Counted from the first letter of the stretch, positions 1 to 6,043 are shown. The stretch: 6,665 bases of DNA from Chloroflexota bacterium (GCA_010092775.1 JAADYZ010000046.1:1-6665); one strand, 5' to 3'. Notes: generated by a model not told the origin, from the letters alone. Numbers and translations: made by a program.

Positions 1-552
1 CAACAGCCCTTCCCGATCTACAGCTTGGTGGGCGGAAAGTGGACCTCCTTCCGCGCTTTCTCTGAGGAAGCTACCGACAAAGCCTTGGCCGATCTCGGTC
101 AAACGAGGAAGCAGCACACCACGCACATGGCCTTCGGTGGGGGTCGAGACTATCCGCAAAGCGACGCCGATCTGACAACCTGGATGGAAAAGGTCCATGC
201 AGGCACCGGTTTGCCAGAGGCGCGCATCCGCACGTTGTTTGAACGCTACGGTACACGGGCCGCACAAATTGCCGCCTATGTCGCGGCTGGTGGGGACATC
301 GCTTTGACCCACCTACCTGACTACAGCCAGCGGGAGATTGCCTATCTGGCCAGCGAGGAAAAGGTGATGCGTTTAGACGATGTGATCCTGCGACGCTCAC
401 TGATTGGCTTCTTGGGCCTTGCCACGCCTGATGTCATCCGCGAGCTGGCTGACGTTCTAGCGAAAGTCTTAGAGTGGTCTGACGAACGCAAGCAAGAGGA
501 GATCGATCGTACTTGTGCGCTACTGCGCGAAAAACACCTGGTCGAACTCTAG
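1..552 (+). CDS. glpD: Glycerol-3-phosphate dehydrogenase, C-terminal part (5' truncated by the window edge)
   Basis: The reading frame is open from base 1 and stops at TAG 550-552, giving 183 residues; the N-terminal FAD-binding part lies outside the window. The visible part begins with YSLVGGKWTSFR (residues 7-18). This matches the GGK-x-T-[TS]-x-R segment that closes the FAD-binding domain of FAD-dependent glycerol-3-phosphate dehydrogenases. It is followed by an all-helical C-terminal domain of the family type, including ERYGTRAA near residue 81 and the MRLDDVILRR segment near residues 123-132. The family oxidises sn-glycerol 3-phosphate to dihydroxyacetone phosphate, usually at the membrane, passing electrons to quinone. 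Internal TTG/GTG codons at 25-30 are not starts, because the conserved homology continues upstream of them. A hairpin terminator follows 15 bp after the stop. Paralogous assignment (GlpA versus GlpD) cannot be settled from the C-terminus alone. Confidence 0.85.
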   Translation, partial: QQPFPIYSLVGGKWTSFRAFSEEATDKALADLGQTRKQHTTHMAFGGGRDYPQSDADLTTWMEKVHAGTGLPEARIRTLFERYGTRAAQIAAYVAAGGDIALTHLPDYSQREIAYLASEEKVMRLDDVILRRSLIGFLGLATPDVIRELADVLAKVLEWSDERKQEEIDRTCALLREKHLVEL

Positions 553-567
553 ATCACTGGGTAGCTT

Positions 568-596
568 ACTGGGGCGTTTTTCGGACGCCCCAGTTT
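568..596 (+). terminator. Rho-independent terminator after the glpD-like gene
   Basis: A perfect 10-bp stem is formed by ACTGGGGCGT (568-577) and ACGCCCCAGT (585-594) with a 7-nt loop. The T tract after the stem is short (TTT at 594-596, then C), so termination may be incomplete. It sits between the glpD-like stop and the next start on the same strand. It probably separates the two transcription units, with some read-through possible because no obvious promoter is visible in the remaining bases before 616. Confidence 0.7.
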
Positions 597-615
597 CATG
601 ATGTGAGGACCATCT

Positions 616-1608
616 ATGTACCGTCTGTTTGTTATCCTTCCACTGATTGCCTTGTTAACGGCTTGTGCACAGGCTGCCGCCGAAGTCGCTGAGGAAACGA
701 TCGAACCAGCAACTGCCACCGCTACTCAGCCACCCACGGCGACCAGCACCCCATCACCTACTGCAACGGATCAACCAACTCACACGCCCATCCCGACTGA
801 AACGCCCATTCCATCAGCCACTCCACTACCGGACCGCATCGTTGATGGACATGGCGTCGAGATGGTTTTAATCCCAGCAGGTGAGTTTGTTCGGGGCAGC
901 GAAGAGGGCTTTCCGGATGAAGTGCCGGTCAACACAGTCTACATTGATGCCTTCTACATCGATCTGACTGAGGTGACCAATCGCCAATACCAGGATTGTG
1001 TTGAAGCGGGTGTCTGCGAGCCACCGCGCCGCTTCGACTGCTGTCTAGAATTTGGCATCGGAGAGCGCCCAGACTACTATGGCAATCCGGAGTTTGACGA
1101 CTACCCGGTGATTCACATCGACTGGTATGATGCGCGCACCTTTTGCGAGTGGCGCGGGGGGCGCCTGGCGACTGAAGCGGAGTGGGAAAAAGCCTCTCGC
1201 GGCACTGACGGGCGCATGTATCCCTGGGGAAATGAACCCGCCGCCCCTCATCTCCTCAACTACACCTGGCTCGCCAACGAACATCAGGGGCAGCCACTCT
1301 ACAACACCTCGCCAGTCGGCAGCTATCCAGACGGGGCCAGCCCCTATGGCGTGTTAGACTTGGCAGGAAACGTCTACGAGTGGGTTTACGATGTGTATGC
1401 ACCGGACTACTACAGCTACACTCCCTACGAAAATCCGACCGGTCCGGAAGAGGGCAGCTATCGAGTCACGCGTGGTGGCTCCTTCTACAATCAAGCCTTT
1501 CGCAACCGCTCAGCGAATCGCAATCACGCCTGGATTCCAGCCAGTTCGACACACTTCGATGGCGGCGCGCGCTGTGCCGCTGATGTGCCCGGTCTAGAGG
1601 ACGAATAA
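616..1608 (+). CDS. Lipoprotein with Thr/Pro-rich stalk and SUMF1 (formylglycine-generating-enzyme-like) domain
   Basis: The 330-residue product starts with a short lipoprotein signal peptide: Arg3, a hydrophobic run at residues 4-14 and a lipobox LTAC at 14-17, so Cys17 is the likely lipidated residue. Residues 31-72 form a low-complexity Thr/Pro/Ala stalk. Residues about 80-323 form a SUMF1 / FGE-sulfatase domain. Its hallmarks are MVLIPAGEF (83-91), RLATEAEWE (183-191), YPWGNE (202-207), GVLDLAGNVYEW (245-256), VTRGGSF (284-290) and the closing GGARCA (316-321). The Shine-Dalgarno GAGGA (605-609) lies 6 nt before ATG 616 and supports the start. True FGEs use a Cys pair just after the GGS motif; here Asn292 and nearby residues occupy that stretch and no Cys is present, so sulfatase-activating chemistry is unlikely. 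A binding or structural role outside the membrane is more plausible. Four Cys in an insertion (128, 134, 142, 143) could form disulfides. The gene ends 8 bp from the oppositely oriented phosphoesterase. Confidence 0.85.
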   Translation: MYRLFVILPLIALLTACAQAAAEVAEETIEPATATATQPPTATSTPSPTATDQPTHTPIPTETPIPSATPLPDRIVDGHGVEMVLIPAGEFVRGSEEGFPDEVPVNTVYIDAFYIDLTEVTNRQYQDCVEAGVCEPPRRFDCCLEFGIGERPDYYGNPEFDDYPVIHIDWYDARTFCEWRGGRLATEAEWEKASRGTDGRMYPWGNEPAAPHLLNYTWLANEHQGQPLYNTSPVGSYPDGASPYGVLDLAGNVYEWVYDVYAPDYYSYTPYENPTGPEEGSYRVTRGGSFYNQAFRNRSANRNHAWIPASSTHFDGGARCAADVPGLEDE

Positions 1609-1616
1609 GGTGGTTG

Positions 1617-2396
1617 CTACCAGCCGTGACTCAAGCGGGTGACGAGCCGATCGGGTAGGTCAGCCTGACGCATCCGGTCCTGTACAGCGTCAATGTCATA
1701 GGGTATGCGCCGGAACTCCCAGGTCAGCAGCTCCGTATCGAGCATTGCGTAAGCGGCGCGGGGGTCGGAGTCGCGCGGCTGGCCGATGCTGCCGGGGTTG
1801 ATGATCTGCCGTGTATCGGCTTCCTTGAGTTGCACGATCTCGCGATGTCGTTCGTTGCCGATGGCGGTACGCTCGTTGTAATTAGGCGTCACCGGCTCGG
1901 ACTCGCCTTTATCGTTTATCACACGGAAAATGATCGGTGTATGCGTGTGTCCGACCAGACAGAAATCGGTTTGAAAGTGGGGGAAGTTCAGGGAGGCAAT
2001 CAGCGGATCCAGGATGTACTCCCAAACGGGTTCACGGGGTGACCCATGTGCCAGGGTGAAGTCTTCTAACACAAAGGTGATCGGCAGAGCCTCCAGATAA
2101 CCGAGATTTTCCTCGGTCAGCGTCTTGCGCGTCCAGTCAACGGCTTTGCGTGCGTCCGCATTAAAGGTGCGGATATCCAGCCGCCCCAGCGCCGCCCAGT
2201 CATGGTTGCCTGCTAAACACAGATGTGGCAGCGTTCGCAGCAGTTCAACACACTCGTTGGGGTCAGGCCCGTAGCCCACCACGTCGCCCAAGCACCACAC
2301 GAAATCGTAATCAACGCCCAACTGCCCTGCATCGGCCAACACGGTTTCGAAAGCGGTGAGGTTGGCGTGAATATCTGAGATGATCAAGTAGCGCAT
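1617..2396 (-). CDS. Calcineurin-like metallophosphoesterase (YfcE-type family)
   Basis: The product is 259 residues when started at ATG 2394-2396, giving MRYLIISDIHAN, the usual N-terminus of this family. The frame stays open another 29 codons upstream, but that stretch is unlike the family and runs into the promoter region. An AGGA (plus-strand TCCT 2407-2410) lies 10 nt upstream of the chosen start. The metal-binding motifs are all present: D8-x-H10, GD at 37-38 in CLGDVVGYGP, GNHD at 63-66, H117 in LAHGSP, and GHTH at 149-152. NPGSIGQPR at 200-208 is typical of the Metallophos_2 / YfcE-like group. The protein should be a soluble two-metal phosphoesterase; members act on phosphodiesters, but the substrate cannot be read from sequence. 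It is transcribed divergently from the flavoprotein gene and tail to tail with the SUMF1 lipoprotein gene. Confidence 0.87.
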   Translation of the reverse strand: MRYLIISDIHANLTAFETVLADAGQLGVDYDFVWCLGDVVGYGPDPNECVELLRTLPHLCLAGNHDWAALGRLDIRTFNADARKAVDWTRKTLTEENLGYLEALPITFVLEDFTLAHGSPREPVWEYILDPLIASLNFPHFQTDFCLVGHTHTPIIFRVINDKGESEPVTPNYNERTAIGNERHREIVQLKEADTRQIINPGSIGQPRDSDPRAAYAMLDTELLTWEFRRIPYDIDAVQDRMRQADLPDRLVTRLSHGW

Positions 2397-2466
2397 GGAT
2401 TTCTTATCCTGGCACTGGCGCACAACTTGCCCACCATTGTGACGCCGAGGTTTCAAGGTCCACAAC

Positions 2467-2496
2467 ATGTTACCACATGCCATGAAAACGGGTCAA
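2467..2496 (-). promoter_or_regulatory. Candidate promoter of the metallophosphoesterase gene
   Basis: Reading the minus strand, TTGACC (plus 2491-2496, 5 of 6 to TTGACA) is followed by an 18-bp spacer and TAACAT (plus 2467-2472, 4 of 6 to TATAAT). The predicted start of transcription near 2460 would give a leader of about 65 nt. The -35 element lies inside the first copy of the GGTCAAACCG repeat. The -10 is weak, so this is a prediction only. Confidence 0.3.
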
Positions 2497-2504
2497 ACCG
2501 CCCA

Positions 2505-2531
2505 CCGGGCCCAAGAATCAGGGTGGCCCGG
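2505..2531. repeat. GC-rich inverted repeat between the divergent genes
   Basis: CCGGGCC (2505-2511) and GGCCCGG (2525-2531) form a 7-bp inverted repeat with a 13-bp centre. It lies between the two predicted divergent promoters, just upstream of the plus-strand -35. There is no T tract after either arm, so it is not an intrinsic terminator. It could be a protein-binding site or chance in GC-rich DNA. Confidence 0.35.
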
Positions 2532-2532
2532 C

Positions 2533-2561
2533 TTGATGCACACCACGACTTTTGCTATGGT
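2533..2561 (+). promoter_or_regulatory. Candidate promoter of the flavoprotein / membrane-protein operon
   Basis: TTGATG (2533-2538, 4 of 6 to consensus) is followed by a 17-bp spacer and TATGGT (2556-2561, 4 of 6). A TG one base before the -10 (2553-2554) gives an extended -10. The predicted transcription start is near 2568, about 40 nt before ATG 2608. No good Shine-Dalgarno precedes that ATG: AAGG at 2587-2590 is 17 nt away, which is too far for normal use. Confidence 0.45.
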
Positions 2562-2607
2562 CAAACCGAACTGATGACCGCTTGTGAAGGTTCACTAACA
2601 CAATACC

Positions 2608-3762
2608 ATGACACTGACCGCTTCCTCTGCGCTTGACCGCATCCAATCCATCCTGCCCGCGATCCGCGAACGGGCCAGCCAGGCCGATCGCCAGGGCCAG
2701 CTACCGACAGAAGATTTAGACGCCCTCCGCCAGTCGGGTTACTTGACTAGCAGCGTTCCGCAAGACTATGGCGGCTGGGGCCTCAGCCTGCGTGACGCCG
2801 TCGCGGCTCACCTAGAGTTGGCTCAAGGCAGCGGATCGACTGCCCTGGTCGCCGGGATGCAAGTTCAGATGTTGGGCAATATGGGCGAGACCGATCGACA
2901 TGCACAGGTCTACCCTCAATTCTGCCGTTGGGCCGTAGAGGACGCTGCCTTGATCAACACCGCAGCCAGCGAACCGGTGATGGGGAGCCCTTCACATGGC
3001 GCCTTCTATGCCACCCACGCCGTTGAGAAGGACGGCGGCTGGCTGATCAACGGGCACAAGACCTGGACAACCGGTGGTAAGCACCTGACCCACATTCTGG
3101 TCAAGCTCAAGATTGGCGACGACAAGGCCATCCTTCTGGTAAAGCAAGACACACCTGGTATGGAGTGGGTAGAAACCTGGGGCAGTGCGCTCAGTTTCCG
3201 CGCCAGCGAGAGCAACGATTTGCTGTTCAAAGACGTCTGGGTGGCAGACGATCAACTGATCGAACGGGTGGAACCTGAAGACCGTCTGCCCAATGCCTGG
3301 TACGCGCTCATCATGGCGGCCACTTATCTGGGTGTGGCGATTGGCGCTCGTGATGACTTGATCCGTTACAGTTTCGAACGTGTGCCAACCTCATTAGGCA
3401 AACCGATCGCCACCCTGCCCAAAATCCAACGTCAGATTGGTGAGATCGATATTCAACTCCAGATGGCTCAGACCTACTTGTTGTCCGTCGCGGAGAGTTG
3501 GCAGGGCAGCGGCGAGCAGAAATTGGCTCAGTGGCCACGCATCATGGCCGCCAAGGTGCAGGCCATCGAGACGGCCAACCGTGTGACGGAGCAAGCCCTG
3601 CGTACCGCGGGCGGCCCCAGTATCACGACTGATCTGCCATTAGAGCGCCACTTCCGCGATGTGCGGGCGGGTCTCATGCAGCCACCCTCCAGCGAGGCTG
3701 CCTTGGAAAGCAACGGACGTGCCGCGATCGACCGGATCGCCCCCTTAGATGACATCGCTTAG
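2608..3762 (+). CDS. Acyl-CoA-dehydrogenase-family flavoprotein
   Basis: The 384-residue product has the full three-part acyl-CoA dehydrogenase architecture: a helical N-terminal domain (about 1-112), a beta middle domain (about 115-212) and a helical C-terminal domain (about 230-375). Landmarks are PQDYGGWGLS (51-60), ASEPVMGS (120-127, the usual TEP flavin/substrate loop), INGHKTWTTGG (147-157, FAD-contacting), the RTAGG segment (332-336) and LERHFRDVRAG (345-355). Family members bind FAD and commonly oxidise acyl-CoA thioesters; relatives of the DszC/HpaH type are flavin monooxygenases. In an ungapped comparison with medium-chain enzymes, the catalytic Glu after the RD motif is replaced by Pro359, and the alternative helix-G Glu of isovaleryl-CoA enzymes appears to be Tyr232. 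Classical dehydrogenation is therefore doubtful. It is the first gene of a two-gene unit and is divergent from the phosphoesterase. Confidence 0.85.
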   Translation: MTLTASSALDRIQSILPAIRERASQADRQGQLPTEDLDALRQSGYLTSSVPQDYGGWGLSLRDAVAAHLELAQGSGSTALVAGMQVQMLGNMGETDRHAQVYPQFCRWAVEDAALINTAASEPVMGSPSHGAFYATHAVEKDGGWLINGHKTWTTGGKHLTHILVKLKIGDDKAILLVKQDTPGMEWVETWGSALSFRASESNDLLFKDVWVADDQLIERVEPEDRLPNAWYALIMAATYLGVAIGARDDLIRYSFERVPTSLGKPIATLPKIQRQIGEIDIQLQMAQTYLLSVAESWQGSGEQKLAQWPRIMAAKVQAIETANRVTEQALRTAGGPSITTDLPLERHFRDVRAGLMQPPSSEAALESNGRAAIDRIAPLDDIA

Positions 3763-3764
3763 CC

Positions 3765-4559
3765 ATGTCGGATGAAGCGACTCGCCGCCGCAACCTCACG
3801 ATGGGCTGGACCATCAGTGCCTTTAGTGTGCTCGTACTTGTCCTGGGGCTGATGTTGGTTGTCCCTTGGCTGTCCGATATCTGGGGCCGCTGGGCAGACT
3901 TCAACCGTGAAAGCATCGTGACTGAGGCGGAAATCGTTGAGAAAGACACTCAGCTAGGCGGGCGCAGCGTCCAACAGTACTTCGTCACCTATCAATTCGC
4001 TGCTCAACTGGGGTCGGGAGGATCCCTCACGCTGACGCAAACCGCTCAAGTCTCTCGTACCGTCTTTGATGCGTTGGACCTTGGGCAGGTCAGCCCTTTG
4101 CGCTACATCCCTGCTCGCCCTGAAGAAGCCTATCTACCTGGCACCGAACCCCAATTGGCCACCTCCCTGGTGGGGATTGCCTCAGTGGCCCTGTTTGTTG
4201 CGCTCGATCTCATGATCCTGACGATCGGCGTGGTGACGCTGCGCGATGCCCTATCCTCCAACAACGATCAAGCTGACCCAGCAGATGAAATACCGAGTCA
4301 GCTTGAGGATTCTAACTATCGCGTTCAGGTGACTGATGAGCTGCTGCGCAGCAAACTCAATCAGGCAATTGGGTCTGGGTCTTCACTCGCTCGCTGGATG
4401 GTACGCATTGATGACGATTTGTATCTGGACTTTCGCAGCCTCACTAGCCCGAGCGCGCGACGCAAGGCCCTTAATCTGACGCGTGCGTACCTGCAAACGG
4501 CAAACCCCGCCCAGGTCGATCAACTTCTCGACCGCTTAGCACAGCTCCCCACCGATTAG
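3765..4559 (+). CDS. Two-helix membrane protein, DUF3592-like, function unknown
   Basis: The 264-residue product has predicted membrane helices at about 13-36 and 133-157. The loop between them (about 50-130) carries a beta pattern: a new-strand TEAEIVEKD, then FVTYQF, and YIPARPEEAYL (114-124). This resembles the extracytoplasmic domain of DUF3592 proteins, in which a Y-x-P-x-x-P-type segment precedes the second helix. The C-terminal 100 residues are soluble and include a compact region (185-260) with LARWMVRIDDDLYLDF and a basic helix SARRKALNLTRAYL. I do not recognise that part. ATG 3765 comes 2 bp after the flavoprotein stop with no clear ribosome-binding site, so translation is probably coupled to the upstream gene. 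The gene ends 3 bp from the stop of the opposing DUF4349 gene. The DUF3592 match is by eye only. Confidence 0.75.
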   Translation: MSDEATRRRNLTMGWTISAFSVLVLVLGLMLVVPWLSDIWGRWADFNRESIVTEAEIVEKDTQLGGRSVQQYFVTYQFAAQLGSGGSLTLTQTAQVSRTVFDALDLGQVSPLRYIPARPEEAYLPGTEPQLATSLVGIASVALFVALDLMILTIGVVTLRDALSSNNDQADPADEIPSQLEDSNYRVQVTDELLRSKLNQAIGSGSSLARWMVRIDDDLYLDFRSLTSPSARRKALNLTRAYLQTANPAQVDQLLDRLAQLPTD

Positions 4560-4562
4560 AGA

Positions 4563-5564
4563 CTAGTCCACATCAGCCGCTGTCGCGCGTCGATCGCGAC
4601 CGACCTGTACACGCCAGACGATAAAGCGCACAACCCCGTAGATCACCAATCCGGCGACCACCAGCCAGGGTAGCACTGCAATCGCAAAGTAGATCAAGAA
4701 GTCGCCAAAGCCGCGCAGGCTGTCAACGAGATCGTCAAAGGCTTCGCGCACCGTGACGATAGGCCGCCAACTGGTATCCACCGGTTGATTCGGAATATCG
4801 GGCTGAAGTGAAATGGAGATCAACGACAAACGTGCTGAATCTGCAAGGAACTGTAGACGCCCCACCAAGGCGTCAATCTCGGCTTCGCGCTGGGTCAATT
4901 GGGCTTCGGCCAACAGCAGTTCCTCAGTAGTATCGGCGTTTTCCACAATCTCCAACAAGCGGTCGCGTGCTGTGGTCAGGCTTTCGATTCGAGCCTGAAG
5001 ATCGACGTATTCTTCCGTCACATCTTGTGCCGTCTCGTTGCGGCTGATCACTTCGACCGCCATCCCGGCTAACTCGTTCATCACCTCATCGAAAGCGGAG
5101 GAAGGCACCCGGATTGTCATGTTTACGTCTGGCTGGCGGCCCGGTCGGCCCCCGAATTCTTCCGCGCTGACGACAAAGGCACCCTGTTCAGCATATTGGG
5201 CCACTAACTCTTCGATGTCCTGGCGTGTGGCTTGCGTGTCGGCCACGCTCAAGTTGATGCTGCCATTGCGAATGATCAGCCGCTGCTGCACCTGGGTGGT
5301 CTGCGATTGGCCATCTTGATCTATCGGCGCAGGGGCAGACTCGCCTGACGCGGCTTCTTCAAACTCCCGCATTTCATCGTCAAAGAAAAAGTCTTCTTCT
5401 GGAGCCATGGCGCTTTCCGCGTCGCCACCAAAACCGGGGGCCGCGCGAATTGCAAGACCACCTGCACCGAGGAAGCTGCCGATGACAAAGAATAGGATCA
5501 GCAGGGCCAAGCCACCGCCCACTACTCCCACAATGATCCACGTGCGTCGTTGCGTTGATGACAT
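4563..5564 (-). CDS. DUF4349-domain membrane protein
   Basis: The 333-residue product starts at ATG 5562-5564 with GAGAG (plus 5571-5575) 6 nt upstream. An N-terminal membrane helix (about 9-33) is followed by an acidic, Phe-containing linker (48-90, with EEDFFFDDEMREFEE at 56-70). The DUF4349 domain (about 92-318) opens with RLIIRNGSINLSV (95-107), continues with VNMTIRVP (147-154) and then a long heptad-like coiled-coil region (about 183-242, DLQARIESL and later LTQREAEIDAL). A second membrane helix at about 288-315 is followed by a basic tail. Most of the chain should lie outside the cytoplasm between two helices. The function of DUF4349 is not firmly established; some relatives are annotated as lipoproteins or as anti-sigma-factor-linked. 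It probably forms an operon with the small gene 52 bp upstream. Confidence 0.85.
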   Translation of the reverse strand: MSSTQRRTWIIVGVVGGGLALLILFFVIGSFLGAGGLAIRAAPGFGGDAESAMAPEEDFFFDDEMREFEEAASGESAPAPIDQDGQSQTTQVQQRLIIRNGSINLSVADTQATRQDIEELVAQYAEQGAFVVSAEEFGGRPGRQPDVNMTIRVPSSAFDEVMNELAGMAVEVISRNETAQDVTEEYVDLQARIESLTTARDRLLEIVENADTTEELLLAEAQLTQREAEIDALVGRLQFLADSARLSLISISLQPDIPNQPVDTSWRPIVTVREAFDDLVDSLRGFGDFLIYFAIAVLPWLVVAGLVIYGVVRFIVWRVQVGRDRRATAADVD

Positions 5565-5599
5565 ATGTTTCTCTCTTGCTGCAAAGTGATCCAGTAAAG

Positions 5600-5613
5600 G
5601 TGAGCCGACTCAC
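5600..5613 (-). other. Short hairpin between the two minus-strand genes
   Basis: GTGAG (5600-5604) and CTCAC (5609-5613) can pair around a 4-nt loop. On the minus strand the hairpin is followed by CTTTACT, a poor T tract. It sits in the 52-bp gap between the small gene and the DUF4349 gene. It is too short to call a terminator and may be a weak attenuator, an RNA-stability element or chance. Confidence 0.25.
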
Positions 5614-5616
5614 TAT

Positions 5617-5937
5617 CTACGACGTCAATTGCTCTGGATTTGTTCCAGGGACGCGCGGCTGGCAGCGGGCACAACTGCATTCCAGCGGGTGCGGATCAAA
5701 CTGCTTCTTCAGCGCCTTGGCCCGCTCCAAGTCAGGTTCGAAGTCATTGGGTAGGTCATCTTGATGCATGGTCGCTTGGATGTACAGGCTGGCGATCTCC
5801 TCTTGGCTCAGCCCCTCACTAGCCAGAATCCGCGTGATCCCATCCAGTCGTTCATCATCGCCAGAGCGCGCCACCTGCTTAAACTGTGCCCGCAAACTAC
5901 GCAGTCGCTCGTCTTGAAAAAAGGTTCGCTTGGTCAC
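5617..5937 (-). CDS. Small hypothetical protein with C-terminal His/Cys cluster
   Basis: I place the start at GTG 5935-5937, giving 106 residues beginning MTKRTFFQDERL. A purine-rich GAGAGA (plus 5944-5949) lies 6 nt upstream, and a longer reading to GTG 5991 would run through the predicted promoter. The protein is mostly helical and charged. It contains LSQEEIASLYIQATMHQDD (43-61), followed by an acidic/basic helix (67-80) and then H83-x3-C87-x-C89-x2-C92, a possible metal-binding knuckle. There is no signal peptide or membrane segment, so it should be cytoplasmic. I do not recognise the family. The next gene on the strand is the DUF4349 protein 52 bp downstream, probably on the same transcript, and tadA is divergent. 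The coherent start signal and the even coding pattern argue that it is a real gene. Confidence 0.65.
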   Translation of the reverse strand: MTKRTFFQDERLRSLRAQFKQVARSGDDERLDGITRILASEGLSQEEIASLYIQATMHQDDLPNDFEPDLERAKALKKQFDPHPLECSCARCQPRVPGTNPEQLTS

Positions 5938-5979
5938 GATACATCTCTCTATGTTCAATGGGGTAGCCAGTTTAAGGCA

Positions 5980-5985
5980 AGTATA
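5980..5985 (-). promoter_or_regulatory. Candidate -10 element for the small gene / DUF4349 operon
   Basis: On the minus strand TATACT (plus 5980-5985) matches 5 of 6 bases of the -10 consensus. It would start transcription near 5973, about 35 nt before GTG 5937 and upstream of its GAGAGA. No convincing -35 hexamer lies 16-18 bp further upstream (TCGGCC at 17 bp), so the promoter may need an activator or may not be used. Confidence 0.35.
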
Positions 5986-6014
5986 GATCACCTGGTCGCC
6001 CTGGCCGAATCGCG

Positions 6015-6043
6015 TTGATCCCCTCTGGTTGCCCTGCTATAAT
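6015..6043 (+). promoter_or_regulatory. Strong promoter of tadA, extended -10
   Basis: TTGATC (6015-6020, 4 of 6), an exact 17-bp spacer and a perfect TATAAT (6038-6043) preceded by TGC (6035-6037) form a near-ideal extended -10 promoter. The -10 ends only 10 bp before ATG 6054, so transcription should begin at about 6050-6051 and the mRNA would have a leader of 3-4 nt. There is no Shine-Dalgarno. The promoter also excludes the upstream in-frame TTG 6015 as a translation start, because that codon is the -35 itself. Confidence 0.8.

Larger units (their letters stand above)
2491..2568. repeat. Two exact copies of GGTCAAACCG in the divergent intergenic region
   Basis: GGTCAAACCG occurs at 2491-2500 and again at 2559-2568, 68 bp apart in the same orientation. 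Each copy contains a small inverted repeat, GGT-CAA-ACC. The first copy covers the predicted -35 of the minus-strand promoter; the second overlaps the end of the predicted -10 of the plus-strand promoter and the likely transcription start. This placement is what one would expect of operators for a regulator acting on both genes, but binding is an inference. Confidence 0.45.

Noticed and set aside
71..400. Minus-strand open frame opposite the glpD-like gene
   Set aside because: It lies wholly antisense to a well-supported conserved gene, is rich in Arg/Pro/Cys/Ser as GC-rich antisense frames usually are, and shows no recognisable motif.
717..831. Repeated ACC/CCA/ACT codons as a possible DNA tandem repeat
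   Set aside because: The stretch encodes the Thr/Pro stalk of the lipoprotein; codons vary and there is no fixed repeat unit, so it is protein-level low complexity rather than a DNA repeat array.
2397..2483. N-terminal extension of the metallophosphoesterase to ATG 2483
   Set aside because: The extra 29 residues do not resemble the family, which starts with the MRYLIISDIH strand, and would overlap the candidate promoter; AGGA 10 nt before ATG 2396 supports the shorter form.
3674..3949. Minus-strand open frame spanning the flavoprotein/membrane protein junction
   Set aside because: It overlaps two genes with clear coding signal on the other strand, and its translation looks like low-complexity Ser/Arg shadow sequence with no start signal.
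4561..4568. GACTAGTC palindrome between convergent genes
   Set aside because: Eight bases of palindrome with no loop or T tract is expected by chance and does not make a terminator.
5038..5319. Plus-strand open frame inside the DUF4349 gene
   Set aside because: It is antisense to the conserved DUF4349 domain and has no ribosome-binding site or recognisable domain.
5986..6020. GATCA...TGATC inverted repeat between the small gene and tadA
   Set aside because: Five-base arms over 35 bp are common by chance, and the right arm is simply part of the tadA -35 element.
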